From the NCBI RefSeq assembly GCF_008831235.1, contig NZ_WBKF01000003.1, positions 299,699-363,698 on the forward strand: a stretch of DNA of 64,000 nt, read 5' to 3'. The notes beneath the pieces were generated by a model, which was not told the origin of the DNA, made no database searches, and saw only the letters and a program-made list of their open reading frames with translations. Below, in pieces: positions 7,815 through 15,611 of this stretch (position 1 is its first letter; every line of letters starts with the position of its first letter). Source of the stretch: Pseudoclavibacter sp. CFCC 11306. Lineage in GTDB: Bacteria; Actinomycetota; Actinomycetes; Actinomycetales; Microbacteriaceae. Position numbers and translations under genes: made by a program.

Positions 7815-9128
7815 TCAGCCCTTGGTAATTCTCGGCCCGTCGCCGTTCTCGTCTTCGGGCCCGTCTTCGTTCGAGGTGCCCGCATCGTGGGCGTCTGCAG
7901 CGACGGATGCCCCATCGCTGAGCCCGTTGGCTACGGCCGCTGCGACCACGGCTGCGTCTTTCTTCGCCGCATGCGGACCGGTGAACGACGACCTGCCAGA
8001 GTTGTCATCGATGGTCAGCTGCACGCCCTGGGCGAAGAGATCGGTCTCCCAGTCACGGTCGCCGAAGTAGTTGACGATGCGGTTCGTCACCGCGACGAAG
8101 GGAACCGCGAAGAGCGCACCGGGAATGCCGGCGAGCATCGTGCCGATGGCCACAGAGAGCACCACGCCGAGCGGGTGCACCTTGACCGCATTGCCCATGA
8201 TCAGCGGCTGCATCACGTGGCTCTCGAGCTGCTGCACCGCGATGACGACAGCGAGCATGATGAACGCGATGATCCATCCCTTGTAGACCAAGGCCACGAC
8301 GCAGACCAGAATGCCCGAGACGATCGCGCCGACGAAGGGCACGAACGATCCCATGAACACCAGAATCGACAGTGGCACCACCATGGGCAGACCAAGGATC
8401 GCGGCACCGATGCCGATGCCGACCGCGTCGCAGGCGGCCACCAGAATCTGCACGCGCACATAGCTCGACAGCGTGCGCCAGCCCGCGTGGCCGGCCCCAG
8501 AGACCGCCGCGCGCACCCGCGTCGGCACCAGGCGCATGGCCCAGAAGAAGATGGTTCGCCCATCGGCGAGAAAGAAGATCAGCGAGAAGAGCACGAGCAG
8601 CACGCCGGTGGCGATGTGCCCGGCAGTGGTGCCCACCGAGAGCGCGCCACTGACGATCGCGTGGCTGTCCTGCTGCGCCGAATGCCACAGCCCGCCGAGG
8701 TAGCTGTTGATGTCGTCTTCGGTGATGTGCAGCGGCGAGTCGAGCAGGAAGGTCTTGAGTTCGCGGTAGGCGTTCTCTGAGTGCTCTATCAGCCCGTTCA
8801 GGCCGCGGCTGAGCTGGGTGGCGATCGTCCAGAACAGCCCGGCGACGATGGCCAGGAAGCCGAGTTCGACCAGTGCCACCGCAAGCCAGAGATGCATGCC
8901 GTGCCGGCGCAGCCAGAGCACGAGCGGACGCAGCAGTGAGGCGAAGAGCACGGCGACCACCACGGGGATCACCACGAGTCTGATCTGCACGACCGTCCAG
9001 ACGATCAGTGCGACAGCCGCCACGATGATGATCACCCGCCAGCTCCAGCCGGCGGCGATGCGCACGCCCAGGGGCACGAACTCGCTCTCGCGATCCGACG
9101 ACCGGTCTCGACCTGAGTCTGCTGACAT
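7815..9128 (-). CDS. AI-2E family transporter (TqsA/PerM type)
   Basis: A 437-residue membrane protein of the AI-2E exporter/YdiK family, with about eight helices in the arrangement of that family: paired helices near residues 30-90, a long periplasmic amphipathic segment (LSRGLNGLIEHSENAYREL), then five C-terminal helices with the conserved PMVVPLSILVFMGSFVPFVGA and VMQPLIMGNAVKVHPLGV. The C-terminal ~90 residues are an acidic/Ala-rich tail. Substrates in this family are diverse (autoinducer-2, Na+/H+ exchange), so none is assigned. I start it at the ATG at 9128, because a TAGAAT box lies 7 nt upstream and suggests a leaderless transcript; the frame is open 11 codons further. Confidence 0.9.
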   Translation of the reverse strand: MSADSGRDRSSDRESEFVPLGVRIAAGWSWRVIIIVAAVALIVWTVVQIRLVVIPVVVAVLFASLLRPLVLWLRRHGMHLWLAVALVELGFLAIVAGLFWTIATQLSRGLNGLIEHSENAYRELKTFLLDSPLHITEDDINSYLGGLWHSAQQDSHAIVSGALSVGTTAGHIATGVLLVLFSLIFFLADGRTIFFWAMRLVPTRVRAAVSGAGHAGWRTLSSYVRVQILVAACDAVGIGIGAAILGLPMVVPLSILVFMGSFVPFVGAIVSGILVCVVALVYKGWIIAFIMLAVVIAVQQLESHVMQPLIMGNAVKVHPLGVVLSVAIGTMLAGIPGALFAVPFVAVTNRIVNYFGDRDWETDLFAQGVQLTIDDNSGRSSFTGPHAAKKDAAVVAAAVANGLSDGASVAADAHDAGTSNEDGPEDENGDGPRITKG

Positions 9129-9135
9129 GCTCAGT

Positions 9136-9141
9136 ATTCTA
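9136..9141 (-). promoter_or_regulatory. Candidate -10 box for the AI-2E transporter gene
   Basis: On the minus strand TAGAAT lies 7 nt before the ATG at 9128. This is the same box and spacing as in front of gnd (59468). Confidence 0.5.
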
Positions 9142-9208
9142 GTCGTGCGCGCAGACACCACCGTGCCACACGCGACCCTTCACAGCGCAGTGACATGCCA
9201 CGCGGCCG

Positions 9209-9772
9209 TCAGCCGCGCAGCGAGGTGAGCGAGGCATCCGGCAGCGAACGTTTGCGGGCGACTTTGGGACGATCGGTCATCTCACCGACATAGAGCCACC
9301 CAAGCAGCTGTTCGTGCTTACCCAAGCCATGGAACTCACGCACGGCAGCCTCTTCGACGACGCGCCCGGTGCGCCAGAAAGAACCCCACCCTTCGGTCTG
9401 CAGCAGCAGCTGCAGCCCGTGCACGACCTCGACGGCCACCGCGAGCTGCTCCCACTGCGGCACCTTGTAGTACTTGTCAGCACGGTAGCTGCCGACCACC
9501 GCGATCAGCAGGGGCGCACGCAGCGGCTTCGTGCTCGGGCGCTTGTCACCGTGAGCCTCGCTCATCGCAGCACCCAGCAGGGAGCGCTCGTCGCCGCGCA
9601 GCGTGATCATGCGCCACGGACGCAGCCCGGAGTGATCGGCAGCATTGCCTGCCGATTTCAGATACTGGCGCAGCTGCTTGTCGCTGGGTGCCCGCTCGCC
9701 CACGCGTGGCTGCGATGCCCGCGCGCGCAGAGTCTTTGCCAGCCGCTTGCCGTCTTTGGTTCGAAAGCTCAT
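9209..9772 (-). CDS. Nitroreductase-family FMN oxidoreductase
   Basis: A 187-residue protein of the nitroreductase fold, which uses FMN and NAD(P)H to reduce nitro compounds, quinones or flavins. Typical segments are the substrate/FMN loop AADHSGLRPWRMITL, the core helix QWEQLAVAVEVVHGLQLLL, the GWGSFWRTG loop and the C-terminal LGWLYVGE. It starts 9 nt from the end of the siderophore-esterase gene on the same strand. A TAGGCT box overlapping that gene's stop codon suggests its own leaderless transcript. Proximity to siderophore genes raises the possibility of reductive iron release, but that is only inference. Confidence 0.88.
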   Translation of the reverse strand: MSFRTKDGKRLAKTLRARASQPRVGERAPSDKQLRQYLKSAGNAADHSGLRPWRMITLRGDERSLLGAAMSEAHGDKRPSTKPLRAPLLIAVVGSYRADKYYKVPQWEQLAVAVEVVHGLQLLLQTEGWGSFWRTGRVVEEAAVREFHGLGKHEQLLGWLYVGEMTDRPKVARKRSLPDASLTSLRG

Positions 9773-9778
9773 GCTCTC

Positions 9779-9784
9779 AGCCTA
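9779..9784 (-). promoter_or_regulatory. Candidate -10 box overlapping the fes stop codon
   Basis: On the minus strand TAGGCT begins with the TAG stop of the upstream esterase gene and ends 6 nt before the nitroreductase ATG. This suggests an internal leaderless promoter. Confidence 0.4.
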
Positions 9785-11137
9785 GCGGCGAACATGCACC
9801 GGGTCGTCGCCGAACTGATGCTCGATCGCGGTGGCCAGAGTGCGACGCCACCATGCGTAATCATGGCCGCCGTTCACTTCGGTGAGCGTGACGTCCACGC
9901 CCGCTTCGCTCAGCTGAGCCGCCAGCGCGCGCGTCGGTTCGAGCAGCACCCACTCCTGCAGGCCCACCTGCAGGTCGATGCGCGCACCCACCGGCGGCCG
10001 GGCGGCGGCCTCGAGCGCGACATCCGGCTGCCACAGCGCGGCAGACTGGCTGATCGCGCCGCCGAACACGTCGGGACGCCGCACCACGGCAGCGATCGCG
10101 GCGAGACCGCCCAGGCTCTGGCCGGCGACGACGGTGCGGTGAGGGTCCCAGCTCAGAGCCGCACCCCAGTGCTCGACCACCCACGGGCGCAGGCGGTCTG
10201 CGAGCCAGTCGACGATACCGCCGTGCTCGTCGAGCTCGTCCCAGCGGCGTTCGCGGTCGGCGCTGTCGACGAAGACGGCCAGCAGCGGAGGGATCACTCC
10301 CTCGGCGATCATGTTGTCGAGGATGGTCGGCAGCGGTTGCACGCCCGCCCAGACGTCGCCGTCGAGCACGATGAGCAGGGGCAGCTGCTGGCCGGCGAGC
10401 ATCGCCTGGGCGCCGGCGTCGGCGAGCGCCTGATGTGTGCGGCCAGGCTTCGCCACTTCGAGCGCGCTGGGCTCGTAGACCCAGAGGCGACGGTCGTCCG
10501 GGCCGAGGTGCTCGGCCAGCGTGCCCTCGGGAACGTCGTCGCGAGGCGCCCGCCATTCTTCGGACGGCGCGTGCCGCAGCGCCACGACCGACATGCGCAC
10601 CCCAGCCCGGTTCGTGATCTGGCGCAGGTTGCGCGGGTCGGGCAGCCCGTGGTCGAGCACCTCGCGGATGCCGCGCTGATCAAGCCCCTGCCACGGGACC
10701 GGTGCCCCCGGCAGCGCGATCTGGTAGCTGTACGAGGCAATCCAGTCGCGTCGCATGAGATAGCTGAGGTGCCACAGGTCGGTACCGGGGATGCGATGCA
10801 TCAGCGACCGGTCGAGATCGGTCTCGTCGGTGATGCGGTTGATGAAGAGCAGCACCTGCTCGGCCGCGGCGTCATGCAGAACGAAAGTGACGATGCGGTG
10901 ATCGGGATCGTCTGGGGCGTCGGGATGCTCGGGAGTGGCGGGCAGATGCTCGAACACCGGGCTCACCGGGTGCTCGGCCCGAAACTCGTCGGCGAGCGTC
11001 TGCGGCGTGCGTATGCCGTCAGGATGCCGGAGCAGGTCAGCGATGCGGGCTTCGAGCCCGGCGATCAACGGGCTGGTGGTCAGCGGTGCCGGTTCTGGGC
11101 GGCGAGTCTTCGGCGGATGCCGCCTGGCAGGGCTCAT
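9782..11137 (-). CDS. fes: Enterochelin esterase-like siderophore hydrolase
   Basis: A 451-residue enzyme of the Fes type. These cytoplasmic esterases cut the ester backbone of imported ferric catecholate siderophores so that iron can be reduced and released. The N-terminal early-set domain (about residues 60-190, VTFVLHDAAAEQVLLFIN) is followed by an alpha/beta-hydrolase domain with the nucleophile elbow GQSLGG, an acidic residue in the region LQVGLQEWVLLEP, and the catalytic histidine in NGGHDYAWWR. I choose the ATG at 11137 because GGGGAGC precedes it at good distance; the frame extends 12 codons further to a GTG. It is divergent from the isochorismatase gene across a 593-nt repeat-bearing region, so hydrolase and DHB synthesis lie side by side. 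Confidence 0.92.
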   Translation of the reverse strand: MSPARRHPPKTRRPEPAPLTTSPLIAGLEARIADLLRHPDGIRTPQTLADEFRAEHPVSPVFEHLPATPEHPDAPDDPDHRIVTFVLHDAAAEQVLLFINRITDETDLDRSLMHRIPGTDLWHLSYLMRRDWIASYSYQIALPGAPVPWQGLDQRGIREVLDHGLPDPRNLRQITNRAGVRMSVVALRHAPSEEWRAPRDDVPEGTLAEHLGPDDRRLWVYEPSALEVAKPGRTHQALADAGAQAMLAGQQLPLLIVLDGDVWAGVQPLPTILDNMIAEGVIPPLLAVFVDSADRERRWDELDEHGGIVDWLADRLRPWVVEHWGAALSWDPHRTVVAGQSLGGLAAIAAVVRRPDVFGGAISQSAALWQPDVALEAAARPPVGARIDLQVGLQEWVLLEPTRALAAQLSEAGVDVTLTEVNGGHDYAWWRRTLATAIEHQFGDDPVHVRR

Positions 11138-11388
11138 CTTCAGCTCCCCTGTTGGTTCGGCGACGCTCTTCACTGCGCATTCACCCGTTGTTTGCTCACC
11201 CGCTCATTCTGGCACGGTGGTCGGGCTCTGGCCATGCGCAGATGCACCTCGCAGTGTGCAACCGCATGCAACCGGACTCGGCCGGGCTCAACGGGACTCG
11301 GCCGCGCTCAACCGCTCACAGCCCCCATCCGCCCCGACTCCCCCACGCCGGGCAGCCACCTGCCCCCAATCGACCCGCTCCTGGCATC

Positions 11389-11512
11389 CAGCCGCCCCAA
11401 ATGCTGCACCACAGCATCCAGACATGGAACTTGGCATGTCTCGACGCCCACAAACGACATTTCCCATGCCTCGATCCCGGGAGACGACTTTTCCGTGCCC
11501 TCGATCCTCAGA
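11389..11512 (+). repeat. Dispersed intergenic repeat family A, copy 2
   Basis: CCGCCCCAAATGCTG leads into the core at 11415-11438. CTCGA(C/T) then recurs at 11440, 11470 and 11500, exactly 30 nt apart. Small inverted repeats are visible: ATGCTG/CAGCAT before the core, AGACATG/CATGTCT across the core, and GACAT-type/ATG arms between units. Confidence 0.9.
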
Positions 11513-11536
11513 CGCGGCTCGCAGCCGGGATACCGT

Positions 11537-11632
11537 TCGCGAAAGTACAGAACCTGTGCCCATCACTCGCTAACACCCGCACGTTCTGCACACTCGACGG
11601 CTGCTCAACACGTTCTGCACACTCGCAGCCCA
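11537..11632 (+). repeat. Dispersed intergenic repeat family B, copy 2 (short form)
   Basis: GAAAGTACAGAACCTG at 11541 is followed 43 nt later by TTCTGCACACTCG (11584), and 29 nt after that by a second TTCTGCACACTCG (11613). The left module is nearly the reverse complement of the right one (CAGGTTCTGCACACTC in other copies), so the whole can fold into a hairpin. Confidence 0.88.
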
Positions 11633-11681
11633 CAGCGCAGACGCCCAACCCGAGGCAGGTGCCCGCAGCACGAATGTCGAC

Positions 11682-11700
11682 TAAGGTGAGCCTGTCCAAT
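11682..11700 (+). promoter_or_regulatory. DtxR/IdeR-like iron box upstream of the DHB genes
   Basis: TAAGGTGAGCCTGTCCAAT matches 12 of 19 positions of the IdeR/DtxR consensus (TTAGGTTAGGCTAACCTAA). It lies 30 nt before the isochorismatase start, where bound repressor would block transcription in iron-replete cells. The assignment rests on motif resemblance plus gene function. Confidence 0.55.
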
Positions 11701-11730
11701 ATTTCCCACACGAGAGGCGACCGAGATCGC

Positions 11731-12372
11731 ATGTTGGATGCCATCGTCGACTACGTACCACCGTGCCCGACCGAACTTCCCTCAAACCGGGTGAGCTGGA
11801 ACATCGATCCGGCACGCGCCATGCTGCTCGTGCACGACATGCAGCAGCATTTCCTGTCGTCCTACCCACCCGAGTCGGCCGCTCTCAACACTGCCGTCGA
11901 TAACATCGTCCGGCTGCGCGACATAGCCGTCGCCCACGGCGTGCCGGTGGTCTACAGCGCTCAGCCTCCAGCGCAGGATGCTCAACGTCGCGCCCTGCTG
12001 ACCGACTTCTGGGGCCCTGGCCTGCAGACCGACGACGAAGCTCGCCTCATCGATTCCCTCGGCTCAGTCGACGAGGCCCAAATCATGACAAAGTGGCGCT
12101 ACGACGCATTCGAACGCACCGACCTCACCGACCGGCTGCAGCGCACCGGCCGAGACCAGCTGATCGTCGTCGGGGTCTATGCACACATCGGCTGCCTCGC
12201 CACCGCGTTGTCTGCCTTCATGAAAGACATCCAGCCGTTCCTCATCGGCGACGCCCTCGCCGACTTCTCCGCCGCGCACCACCAGCAGGCACTCGCCTAC
12301 GCCGCCGAACGCTGCGCCCGGGTCGTCGACGCTGACACCGCAGCCGCCGAGCTGAGCTGTGGCACAGAATGA
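11731..12372 (+). CDS. Isochorismatase (2,3-dihydro-2,3-dihydroxybenzoate synthase), without carrier domain
   Basis: A 213-residue isochorismatase that hydrolyses isochorismate to 2,3-dihydro-2,3-dihydroxybenzoate and pyruvate. It follows the N-terminal domain of E. coli EntB closely: the catalytic Asp in LVHDMQQHF, AQPPAQDAQRRALLTDFWGPGL, the Lys in MTKWRYDAF and the GVYAHIGCLATA loop with the active-site Cys. Unlike EntB it stops after this domain, with no aryl-carrier-protein part, so any peptide-synthetase loading must use a separate carrier. The ATG at 11731 is chosen from the EntB alignment. The stop overlaps the next start by 4 nt (ATGA), so the two genes are translationally coupled. 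Confidence 0.92.
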   Translation: MLDAIVDYVPPCPTELPSNRVSWNIDPARAMLLVHDMQQHFLSSYPPESAALNTAVDNIVRLRDIAVAHGVPVVYSAQPPAQDAQRRALLTDFWGPGLQTDDEARLIDSLGSVDEAQIMTKWRYDAFERTDLTDRLQRTGRDQLIVVGVYAHIGCLATALSAFMKDIQPFLIGDALADFSAAHHQQALAYAAERCARVVDADTAAAELSCGTE

Positions 12373-13094
12373 CTCGCCACGCCCTCATCACCGGCGCCGC
12401 GGGAGGCATCGGCACAGCCGTCGTCCGTCGCCTGCACGACGACGGCATTCGAGTGACCGGCACCGACTCGGTCGCACCGACATCGCCGGTCGACGGCGTG
12501 CGCTATCTGAACGGGGACATCCGCCAGCCAGACGAGATCGCCCGCGTCGTCGACGAGGCGCAGCACCAGAACGGCCGCGTCGACGTGCTGGTGAACTGCG
12601 CTGGTGTCTTCGCACACGGCCCCGCGATCGAGACCGACATCGAGACGTGGAACCGGCTCTTCGAAATCAACGCCCGGGCACCGTTCCTGTTCGCCAAGGC
12701 GGTCGCCGGGCCGATGATCGAGCACCGCAGCGGAGTGATCATCACGATCGCGTCGAATTCGGCGGTCGTTCCGCGCGCCGACATGGCTGCCTACGCTGCT
12801 TCGAAGGCTGCGGCCAGCCAGGTCACGCGGTCGCTCGGGCTCGAGCTGGGGCCGCATGGCATTCGCTGCAACGTCGTCGCACCGGGCACGACGCGCACGC
12901 CGATGATCGGCGATCTGCAGAATCCGGCTCAGATCGTCGCCGGGGTGCCTGATGCGTTCAAGGCCGGAATCCCCCTGGGACGCATCGCCGAGCCCATCGA
13001 CATCGCCGCAGCAGTGGCTTTTCTCGTCTCGGATGAGGCCCGCCACATCACCTTGCAAGAGCTGATCGTCGACGGCGGCGCAAGCCAGCGCTGA
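12369..13094 (+). CDS. entA: 2,3-dihydro-2,3-dihydroxybenzoate dehydrogenase
   Basis: A 241-residue short-chain dehydrogenase that oxidises the isochorismatase product to 2,3-dihydroxybenzoate, the catechol unit of many siderophores. The NAD motif is TGAAGGIG at residues 9-16. NCAG, the catalytic Ser in IASNSAVVPR, and YAASK follow. The EntA-type segment NSAVVPRADMAAYAASKAAA and the PGTTRTPM loop separate it from general SDRs. It overlaps the isochorismatase gene by 4 nt. No isochorismate synthase (entC), DHB-AMP ligase (entE) or peptide synthetase is in this window, so the pathway is completed elsewhere or incomplete. Confidence 0.9.
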   Translation: MTRHALITGAAGGIGTAVVRRLHDDGIRVTGTDSVAPTSPVDGVRYLNGDIRQPDEIARVVDEAQHQNGRVDVLVNCAGVFAHGPAIETDIETWNRLFEINARAPFLFAKAVAGPMIEHRSGVIITIASNSAVVPRADMAAYAASKAAASQVTRSLGLELGPHGIRCNVVAPGTTRTPMIGDLQNPAQIVAGVPDAFKAGIPLGRIAEPIDIAAAVAFLVSDEARHITLQELIVDGGASQR

Positions 13095-13153
13095 CGGATC
13101 GCGGGGGCGATCGCCGGCGGGGTCGCAGTCGGTGTCCGAGTCGCGTGCAGTTA

Positions 13154-13213
13154 GTGGGGCAGTCGGTGGGGGCAGTCGGTGGGGGCAGTCGGTGGGCAGT
13201 CGGTGGGCAGTCG
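13154..13213 (+). repeat. G-rich minisatellite, five 11-13-nt units
   Basis: Five consecutive units of GTGGG(GG)CAGTCG, of lengths 12, 13, 13, 11 and 11, account for 60 nt. The units differ mainly in G-run length, which suggests slippage. Repeated runs of 3-5 G on one strand could form a G-quadruplex. Confidence 0.85.
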
Positions 13214-13343
13214 GGTCGGGCGGCGGATGCTCGGGTGCCTCCCAGCGCAGAGCGTCCGTCCGTCTCATAGCCGCACCACAGCGTCCAGCCGCCCCAAATG
13301 TCCCACGTCCGCCGTCCCACCATCCAGAGTCCAGCTGCCCAGT

Positions 13344-13460
13344 CGCCCCAAATGTCGGCCCCGAGCATCCAGACATGGAACTTGGCATGTCTCGATCGTC
13401 TGGAGCGACAAAACCCATGTCTCGATCGGAAAGGACCAGCACTCCCCATGACCCGATCAG
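13344..13460 (+). repeat. Dispersed intergenic repeat family A, copy 3
   Basis: GCCCCAAATGTCG leads to the core at 13366-13389. CTCGAT follows at 13391 and 13421 (30 nt apart), then CCCGAT at 13452 (31 nt). The core hairpin AGACATG/CATGTCT is intact. No family B element accompanies this copy. Confidence 0.88.
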
Positions 13461-13503
13461 CAGAAGCCCTCAGCCAGTTCTTCGGCAGTGAACCGGCCGC
13501 CCC

Positions 13504-14418
13504 CTACTCCCCGGCCGGCTCGTCAGACTCCTCGATGCGCGGCACCACAAGGGGCGTACCGCTGATCGGGTCTTCGATGATCGCGTTGGGCAGCCCGAAC
13601 ACCTCTTCGATCAGCTCCGACGTCACGATCTCTTGGGGCGCCCCGTGTGTCACCACGATGCCGCCCTTCATCACGATCAGATGCGTCGCGTACCGAAACG
13701 CCAGGTTCAGCTCGTGCAGCACCGCCACGACCGTGCGACCGCTGCGGTGCAGCCGACGAGCCAGGTTCAGCACCTCGACCTGGTGAGCGATGTCCAGGTA
13801 CGTGGTCGGCTCGTCGAGCAGCAGCAGCGGCGTCTGCTGCGCCAGCGCCATCGCGATCCACACCCGCTGCCGCTGGCCGCCCGAGAGCTGGTCGATCGTG
13901 CGGTCGGCCAGGTCAGATACGTTCGCCGCGGCCATCGCCTCGATGACGGCGCGCTCGTCGGCAGGCGTCCACTGCTTCAGCAGGTTCTGATGCGGAAACC
14001 GCCCCCGCGCCACCAGATCAGACACGATGATGCCCTCCGGCGCAATCGGGTTCTGCGGCAGCAGCCCGAGCCGTCGGGCGACCTCCTTCGGCGCATAGTC
14101 CGTGATCTGCTGCTCGTCGAGCCACACCGATCCGGTGCGCGGCGGCAGCATCCGCGCCATCGACTTCAGCAGCGTCGACTTGCCGCACGCGTTCGGCCCG
14201 ACGATGACCGTGAGCTCCCCCTCGGGAATCTCGACGGAAACCTCATGCAGAATCTCGCGCCCGGTCTTCGCATTGCCGTATCCGGTGACGAGCCTCTCAG
14301 TGCGCAGCCGCGACGTTGCGGCGGATGCTCCACTCGCCTGCGCCGCTGGGGTCGGGCCCGCCTGTGCCGCTGCGGTCACGCCCGTTTGGGACGCTGCGTG
14401 TTCGGTGGATGCGCTCAT
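13504..14418 (-). CDS. Iron-siderophore ABC transporter, ATP-binding protein (FepC/FecE type)
   Basis: A 304-residue ATPase energising iron-siderophore import. Walker A GPNACGKSTLL, signature LSGGQRQRVWIA, Walker B LLLLDEPTTYLD and the switch histidine in AVLHELN are all present, and TTYLDIAHQVEVL is characteristic of the FepC/FhuC/BtuD class. Residues 1-40 form an Ala/Thr-rich extension before the domain. The ATG at 14418 overlaps the stop of the upstream permease by 4 nt, so the order permease-permease-ATPase is translationally coupled. It is the last gene of the unit and converges with entA across repeats. Confidence 0.95.
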   Translation of the reverse strand: MSASTEHAASQTGVTAAAQAGPTPAAQASGASAATSRLRTERLVTGYGNAKTGREILHEVSVEIPEGELTVIVGPNACGKSTLLKSMARMLPPRTGSVWLDEQQITDYAPKEVARRLGLLPQNPIAPEGIIVSDLVARGRFPHQNLLKQWTPADERAVIEAMAAANVSDLADRTIDQLSGGQRQRVWIAMALAQQTPLLLLDEPTTYLDIAHQVEVLNLARRLHRSGRTVVAVLHELNLAFRYATHLIVMKGGIVVTHGAPQEIVTSELIEEVFGLPNAIIEDPISGTPLVVPRIEESDEPAGE

Positions 14419-15611
14419 ACGCGTTTCCTCCATTCCATGGCCAGCAGGATAACCAGATAGATGCCGCCGAGGGATCCCGTGACCACGCCGACCGCCAACT
14501 CGTTCGGCGCGAAGATGCGCCGGGCGATCAGGTCTGACACCAGCACCAAGAACGCGCCCATGAGCCCTGCGCCGATCAGCCCGACACCGGGCGTGCGAGT
14601 GATGCGCCGCACAAGGTGCGGCGCGGCGAGCGCTACGAACGAGATCGGGCCGGCGGCCGCGACGGCCACGGCCATCAGCGCCACACCGACGACGACCATC
14701 ACCAGACGCGAGCGCTCGACCCGCACGCCGAGCCCGATCGCAAGCGGGTCGCCCAGCGGCATCAGCGTCATCGCACGAAACTGGCTCCACGCCGCAGGCA
14801 GCAGCAGCACGAGCGCGACCGCGATCATGCCGGACTGCGGCCACAGCGAAGCATTCAGCGACCCGGCCATCCACTGCTGGGCCTTCTGGGCTGCGGCGAG
14901 ATCGGCCTTCACGATGAGCAGCGAATTGATCGCGGCAAGCACCGCGCCCACACCGATTCCCACCAGCACGAGGCGGTAGCCGGCGACTCCGCCGCGCCAC
15001 GAGAGCCCGTACACGATGGCTGCCGTGATCAGGCCGCCGCCGATCGCCCCCGCCGCCACGATCGGGGTCGAGCCGCCGAAGAACATGATCGCCAGAATCG
15101 CGCCGGTGGCCGAGCCACGGGTGAACCCGATGATGTCGGGCGAACCGAGCGGGTTGCCGCTGAGCACTTGGAAGATCGCGCCCGAGGTGCCGAGCGCCAT
15201 GCCGACCAGAATGCCGCTGACCACGCGCGGCAGGCGCACCTGGTTCACGAAGTAGGGCACCAGCGGGTCATCGAACCGCTGCGTGCCGAAGATCGCGCCG
15301 AACACGTCGCCGACCGAGATGTCGTAGTCGCCGAGCAGCACGCTGACGGTGCCGACGGTCAGAATCGCGATGACCAGAATCAGATAGACGATCGCGCCTC
15401 GGCGTTCGAAGCGCAGCGTGATCGGGCCGAGGCTCCAGTGCGAGTGCGCCTGGCGCAGGCTGGCCCTGACCTGCTGCTCCTGTTCGGGCGTCGGCGTGAT
15501 CAGCGACAGGTGTGCGGCGGATGCCATGTCACGCTGGCTGGGCACCTTCGCCTGGCTGGGCACCTTCGGCTGGGGGCCGCGATCGGCGGGTTTCACGGGT
15601 GTCTGGCTCAT
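14415..15611 (-). CDS. Iron-siderophore ABC transporter permease (FecCD family), second subunit
   Basis: A 398-residue FecCD-type permease with about nine to ten helices and an N-terminal cytoplasmic extension of ~95 residues. Family signatures are VRLPRVVSGILVGMALGTSGAIFQ, SGNPLGSPDIIGF, RLVLVGIGVGA and the EAA-like loop GPISFVALAAPHLVRRI, which contacts the ATPase. The ATG at 15611 overlaps the previous permease stop by 4 nt, and its own stop overlaps the ATPase start by 4 nt. The frame is open much further upstream, but that is the shadow of the first permease. Confidence 0.93.
   Translation of the reverse strand: MSQTPVKPADRGPQPKVPSQAKVPSQRDMASAAHLSLITPTPEQEQQVRASLRQAHSHWSLGPITLRFERRGAIVYLILVIAILTVGTVSVLLGDYDISVGDVFGAIFGTQRFDDPLVPYFVNQVRLPRVVSGILVGMALGTSGAIFQVLSGNPLGSPDIIGFTRGSATGAILAIMFFGGSTPIVAAGAIGGGLITAAIVYGLSWRGGVAGYRLVLVGIGVGAVLAAINSLLIVKADLAAAQKAQQWMAGSLNASLWPQSGMIAVALVLLLPAAWSQFRAMTLMPLGDPLAIGLGVRVERSRLVMVVVGVALMAVAVAAAGPISFVALAAPHLVRRITRTPGVGLIGAGLMGAFLVLVSDLIARRIFAPNELAVGVVTGSLGGIYLVILLAMEWRKRV

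Larger units (their letters stand above)
11138..11730. other. 593-nt divergent region between fes and isochorismatase genes
   Basis: It holds family A copy 2 (11389-11512), family B copy 2 (11537-11632) and an iron-box-like site (11682-11700). The 11138-11388 part should contain the fes promoter, but I see no clear box. No gene is supported: long open frames here are by-products of the GC-rich repeats. Confidence 0.7.
13095..13503. other. 409-nt convergent intergenic region with repeats
   Basis: It lies between entA and the iron-ABC ATPase gene, both ending towards it. It contains a G-rich minisatellite (13154-13213) and family A copy 3 (13344-13460). An extra degenerate GCCCCAAATGTCCC block sits near 13280. 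There is no gene. Confidence 0.7.

Noticed and set aside
12297..13442. 381-residue minus-strand open frame across entA and the repeat region
   Set aside because: It is the shadow of entA and of the minisatellite and family A DNA, with no start signal or recognisable domain.
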